NCBI RefSeq assembly: GCF_900156315.1
Contig: NZ_FTNI01000005.1
Coordinates: forward strand, 1-64,000
Direction of reading: 5' to 3'
DNA: 64,000 nucleotides
Origin: Microbispora rosea
GTDB lineage: Bacteria > Actinomycetota > Actinomycetes > Streptosporangiales > Streptosporangiaceae
A program made the position numbers and the translations under genes. Shown here in pieces: positions 60,659-64,000 of this stretch; position 1 is the first letter of the stretch; each line of letters begins with the position of its first letter. The notes under the pieces are model-generated. The model saw only the letters and a program-made list of their open reading frames with translations. It had not been told where the DNA came from and did no database searches.

Positions 60659-63178
60659 TCAGATCCGCAGCCGCCCGGGCCGGGGCCGCTCGTAGGTGAA
60701 GGTCCAGCGGTCGGTGCCGGTTTGGCGGCGGGTGTAGTGGTGGGGGTGCTGGTAGCGGTCGCGGTTGTGGAACTGGCAGGCGGGTCCGAGGAGTTTCAGG
60801 TCGGTGAGGCCGCCGGTGCTCCAGTTGTCGGCGTGGTCGATCTGGCACATGGTGGCGGGGAGTGGGCAGCCGTCGATCCAGCAGGTGGCGTAGCGGGCGA
60901 AGACGGCCCTGCGTTGGGCGGGGGTGGCCAGGCGGACCTTGCGGCCCATGTCGAGCACCTGCCCTTCGGCGTCCATGACCAGGCGCACGAGGGTGCTGGT
61001 GCGGGCGAGGCGGTGCACGCTGGTGACGGGCAGCATCTGCCCGGTCGCCAGCAACAGCCCCGGCACCGTCCCCAACGCCGTCCCGAACAGTGCCCCCGGC
61101 CCCGTCCCGCGTAGCCGCCCCAGCGGCTCCCCGGGCGGCGTCCCCGGTGACGCGCCCTGCCCCGTCCCCGGCGTCCCCGTCCCCGGGCTTCCCGCTGTTC
61201 CCGGTGCCTGCGTCGCACACGCGCACTGCGCTGCGCTGCCGCACCGGCACGCGCTCTGGCCGTCCGCCGCATCCTGCCGAGCCCGGCCCGGTTCCTCGCC
61301 ACCTTGCTCCTCGCGGCCCCGGTCATGGCAGTACTGGCCACAGCGCACGTCGCTGAGGTCCTCACGCGTGCCCTGCTCATGTCGGCAGTCCCCCGCAGGC
61401 CGAGGCCCGGCGTGGGTGCGACGCGCGAAGACGTCCTCGGGAGGAGGATCCGGCTGTGCTGCCTGGGCAGACGCTGTGCCGGAAGCTGCTGTGTTCGAGG
61501 GCGCTGTGTCCGGGGGTGCTGTGTTCGAGGGCGCTGTGTTCGAAGGCCCACCACCGTCAGCAGGCCATGCTGACCCATGCCGCCAGACGTGAGGTGCCCC
61601 AGTCTCTGCCACAGCACGGTCGCAGTCATCGCCCTCTACAGGCGGGGTGTCGTCGCCCTCGGCAGAGGTGGCGCTCGCGGTGTCGCGAGGCTCGCACTCA
61701 CCGGCCCGCCGCTCACCGGCCCGCCGCTCACCAGTCCCGCGCTCACGGGGTGCGCGCCTATCGGTCCCACGCTCAGAGGTTCCGTGCTCACCCGCCCCGC
61801 GATCGTCGGGCCCTGGCTGGCGGGGCTCCTCGTCGCGGGGACTGGTGGTGGCGCGGTCGGCGCTTCCGGCTCCGACGTCCGCGGCTCCATCGGCACCGGC
61901 ATCGCTCCCCGCTTCGCCCCCGGTCTCGTCCTCGCCAGTGTCGAGCTCGTCCGGGTCGTCGGTGCTGCCCGCGTGACCGGGGTCGCCCATCGCGCCGGGA
62001 ACGACGTCGTCGGCCTTGCTGGGGCCGTCGGTGCTTCCGGCGTGGTCGTGGTCCGCGGGGTGGTCGGTGGTGGTGGCGGGGTCGGGGGTGGCGGCCTCGC
62101 CCGGGGCAGAGTCGTCGGTGTCTACGGGGTTGGCGGGGTCGGAGTCGGCAGGGTGGGGGTCGCTGGTGTCGTCAGTGGCGGGGTCGGTGGCGGGGTCGGT
62201 GGGGAGGGATTCGGCGTTGACCAGGACGAGGAGTTCGGTGGCGATCTTCTGTTCGAGCAGGGCGATGAGGGCATCGGCCTGGCGCACGCTCAGCGGGCGG
62301 TCATCGCCTTCCGCGCGGGGTTTGGCGTAGGCGTCCAGCAGGGCCCGTAGCCGGGCTGCCGCTTCGCGGGGGAGGGAGAACTCCCCTTCCAAAAACAACA
62401 GGAATCGCCGCCCGTAGTCGGCCCGCTCGTCGTGGTCTTCTCCGTCGGGGTCCAGCACCGCCCGCAGGTAACGCCCGGCCTTGGCCACCTCCGCCGCGCC
62501 TGCCTTGCCCGCCAACTCCAGCAGGATCGGCTCGGCCACACCGGCATGCTCATCGGACAGGTTCGAGGTGGCGGTGCAGATGGCCTCCACCACCCCCGCC
62601 GCCAACTGACCGGCGGCGAACTTCTCCCGCACCCGGGGCAGACGCGCCAGCTCCACCGCCAACGTCAGCAGGCGGCTCGCGCCGCCGACGCTCATCCCGG
62701 CGGCGGTACGCAGCCAGCTGCGGGTGGAGGCATGCCCGTGCTGCTTGGCCCGCCCCGCACCATGCACCCGGCTCACCCGATCGGCCAGCGCGCAGGTGAT
62801 CCGGTCCCGCGCGAACAGCAAATCCTCCGCCTCAGCAAGGCAGACATCCGCATCCTCGGGAAGCGGCGCCAACGCCAACCCCTGCGCCGACTCACGCAAC
62901 GACCCCACCAGCACCCACGACGACCGAGCACGCGGACGACCGACTGCATCGGGGGTATCCGCGCCGTCGGCATCTGAACCCGGGCCGTCCGCGCTCCGGG
63001 CACCGGGCGCGCCGTCGCTCGTGTGCCGCGGCGGCTGGAGGTCGGCGATCGGAAAGTGCTCGCGGGCGGATGAGCCATCGGCAGACCACAACGGCGAGTC
63101 GGCGGTCAACCGGTCCCACCAGTCATCGGAACCATTCGAACGATGAAGGCGGTCAGGATGAGAGTCGAACAGATCCAT
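60659..63178 (-). CDS. DUF222 and HNH-endonuclease protein with a very long low-complexity insert
   Basis: An 839-residue protein. Residues about 95-335 are DUF222-like (LAEAEDLLFARDRITCALADRVSRVHG, LPRVREKFAAGQLAAGVVEAICTAT, YGRRFLLFLEGEFSLPREAAARLRALLDAYAKPR). Residues about 770-800 form the HNH motif: CWIDGCPLPATMCQIDHADNWSTGGLTDLKLLGPACQFHN, with the Cys, His and Asn expected for a metal-dependent nuclease. Between them lies an insert of more than 300 residues rich in Asp, Pro, Thr, Gly and Ala, with arrays such as (S/P)NTAP and RxAGER. Many such 13E12-like proteins occur in actinobacteria; they are often associated with mobile DNA. The nuclease core looks intact. Confidence 0.85.
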   Translation of the reverse strand: MDLFDSHPDRLHRSNGSDDWWDRLTADSPLWSADGSSAREHFPIADLQPPRHTSDGAPGARSADGPGSDADGADTPDAVGRPRARSSWVLVGSLRESAQGLALAPLPEDADVCLAEAEDLLFARDRITCALADRVSRVHGAGRAKQHGHASTRSWLRTAAGMSVGGASRLLTLAVELARLPRVREKFAAGQLAAGVVEAICTATSNLSDEHAGVAEPILLELAGKAGAAEVAKAGRYLRAVLDPDGEDHDERADYGRRFLLFLEGEFSLPREAAARLRALLDAYAKPRAEGDDRPLSVRQADALIALLEQKIATELLVLVNAESLPTDPATDPATDDTSDPHPADSDPANPVDTDDSAPGEAATPDPATTTDHPADHDHAGSTDGPSKADDVVPGAMGDPGHAGSTDDPDELDTGEDETGGEAGSDAGADGAADVGAGSADRATTSPRDEEPRQPGPDDRGAGEHGTSERGTDRRAPRERGTGERRAGERRAGECEPRDTASATSAEGDDTPPVEGDDCDRAVAETGAPHVWRHGSAWPADGGGPSNTAPSNTAPPDTAPSNTAASGTASAQAAQPDPPPEDVFARRTHAGPRPAGDCRHEQGTREDLSDVRCGQYCHDRGREEQGGEEPGRARQDAADGQSACRCGSAAQCACATQAPGTAGSPGTGTPGTGQGASPGTPPGEPLGRLRGTGPGALFGTALGTVPGLLLATGQMLPVTSVHRLARTSTLVRLVMDAEGQVLDMGRKVRLATPAQRRAVFARYATCWIDGCPLPATMCQIDHADNWSTGGLTDLKLLGPACQFHNRDRYQHPHHYTRRQTGTDRWTFTYERPRPGRLRI

Positions 63179-63671
63179 CGCACATCCTTGAGAAATTCGA
63201 AAGTGTGTATGAATTCTCTCATCACGCCAGGTCGTCGAGCAACGCGACGAAGCGATTAGCTGGAGTTACAGGTGGGAGGAGATGGGCAGGTCAGGGCCTG
63301 GTTCTGGCGGTGCTGGTGCATGCATCCGGGTCGCTCGCGACGGCAAGGACGCGCCGGGTACGCGCAGGAAGGGGCAATCCTGCCAGCAGCAACTCCACTT
63401 ATAGATGGCGCCGAGAGCGGTCAGCCGTGCGGTCGCGGCTTTGACGTCATCGTTATCGATGTCCGGGTGGGGTCGGGGCGCGCCGTCGATCGCCCTGTAC
63501 GGCGACGGTGAGCTCGGGAATCGTGTCCTGCAGCGAGAGGGACTGTGCCTCCTCGAAATCAACCCGGCTGGTTAGGGCGTCGACCAGGGAAGGCTGCGGA
63601 CTCGCCGGCGTCGCCCCGCGCACTCGGACAGCGGATCACCGGAAGGGGCCGCGGCAGGGGGAGGTCGGTGC
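63179..63671. other. Intergenic stretch without a supportable gene
   Basis: No frame across this 493-base stretch has both a convincing start and a recognisable family. On the minus strand a short well-formed run (TSRVDFEEAQSLSLQDTIPE) near 63500-63570 and a 98-residue frame (63266-63562, in another frame, with KWSCCWQDC) suggest decayed coding sequence. Neither can be assigned, and I do not call a gene. Confidence 0.4.
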
Positions 63672-64000
63672 TCACCCCCAGTGGTCGCCCCAGCCCCACA
63701 GATTGGGACCGAGGGCGGCGGCCTGGTCGTCCTGCTCCACTCCGAACCGGCCGCGGAAGAACAGCATCGGGCGCTGCTCGGTGACGACGGGTTCGAGCTC
63801 GCGGACGTGGCCGATGATCACATCATGGTCACCGGCGACATGCACGTCGCGCACGTCGCCGTGGACTCGCAGCAGCACCTTCCGCAACGCCGGAGTGCCC
63901 CATCGCGACAGGTCCCAGTCGAGTCCAGCGAACTTGTCGCCTCTGCTGGAGCCGAATCGGCCGCAGATGTCGATCTGATCCTCGCCGAGGACGTTCACGC
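63672..64000 (-). CDS. Flavin reductase-like domain protein (5' end outside window)
   Basis: The last 109 codons of a gene that continues beyond the right window edge. The visible part begins VNVLGEDQIDICGRFGSSRGDKFAGLDWDL, the FMN-binding region of the flavin-reductase-like family. It continues to AGDHDVIIGHVRELEPVVTEQRPMLFFRGRFG, with the conserved GDH motif and the C-terminal FFRGRFG. Such proteins supply reduced flavin to two-component monooxygenases, so an oxygenase gene may lie further along. The apparent GTG at 63998 is internal to the family sequence and is not the start. Confidence 0.85.
   Translation of the reverse strand, partial: VNVLGEDQIDICGRFGSSRGDKFAGLDWDLSRWGTPALRKVLLRVHGDVRDVHVAGDHDVIIGHVRELEPVVTEQRPMLFFRGRFGVEQDDQAAALGPNLWGWGDHWG

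Overview
The window is GC-rich, gene-dense chromosomal DNA from a filamentous actinomycete. GTG starts are frequent, genes often overlap by 4 bp, and many proteins are secreted polysaccharide- or wall-active enzymes. The mix (GH11 xylanase with a CBM2, an IorA/IorB fusion, a DUF222-HNH protein, a transmembrane Ser/Thr kinase, an MSMEG_0565-0572-type cluster) suits the Streptosporangiaceae or a near relative. That placement is inference; there is no rRNA or tRNA here to confirm it.

Layout. 1-8.2 kb: 3' end of a xylanase, a cold-shock gene with a structured leader, small and hypothetical genes, a secreted amidase and a secreted GH43 arabinanase with a LacI-type operator. 8.6-11.0 kb: NmrA-like reductase, haloalkane dehalogenase, methyltransferase. 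11.2-19.8 kb: a complete four-gene Wadjet type III system (jetABCD; anti-plasmid, SMC-like), every junction a 4-bp overlap. 19.9-24.7 kb: acyl-CoA synthetase, SDR, MFS exporter and its divergent TetR regulator. 24.8-33.5 kb: a sugar locus with a giant secreted glycosidase facing an ABC importer plus cytosolic GH63-like hydrolase; both promoters carry operators with the same CGAATCG core. 33.6-41.0 kb: Ser/Thr kinase, Lrp/AsnC regulator, indolepyruvate ferredoxin oxidoreductase, acyl-CoA dehydrogenase, FMN reductase. 41.0-50.0 kb: a ten-gene minus-strand operon of the Nit1C / MSMEG_0565-0572 type. It carries two adjacent nitrilase paralogues, one intact and one that has lost the catalytic Cys and Glu. 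50.1-57.6 kb: TetR-FAD monooxygenase pair, DMT transporter, M28 aminopeptidase, D-Ala-D-Ala carboxypeptidase, C39-like peptidase and a TetR gene that looks leaderless. 57.6-64 kb: membrane alpha/beta-hydrolase, a decayed aminoglycoside-phosphotransferase remnant, IclR regulator, a DUF222-HNH protein with a very long low-complexity insert, and a flavin reductase cut by the window end.

The most notable systems are the Wadjet type III defence island and the Nit1C-like operon with its pseudo-nitrilase. The most notable small-scale signals are the csp leader hairpin with a U-tract, the 13-bp tandem repeats upstream of the TetR at 51.8 kb, the 14-bp tandem duplication at the arabinanase operator, and three broken genes or remnants (a VOC-like protein, an APH fragment and an unidentified fragment near 1.9 kb).
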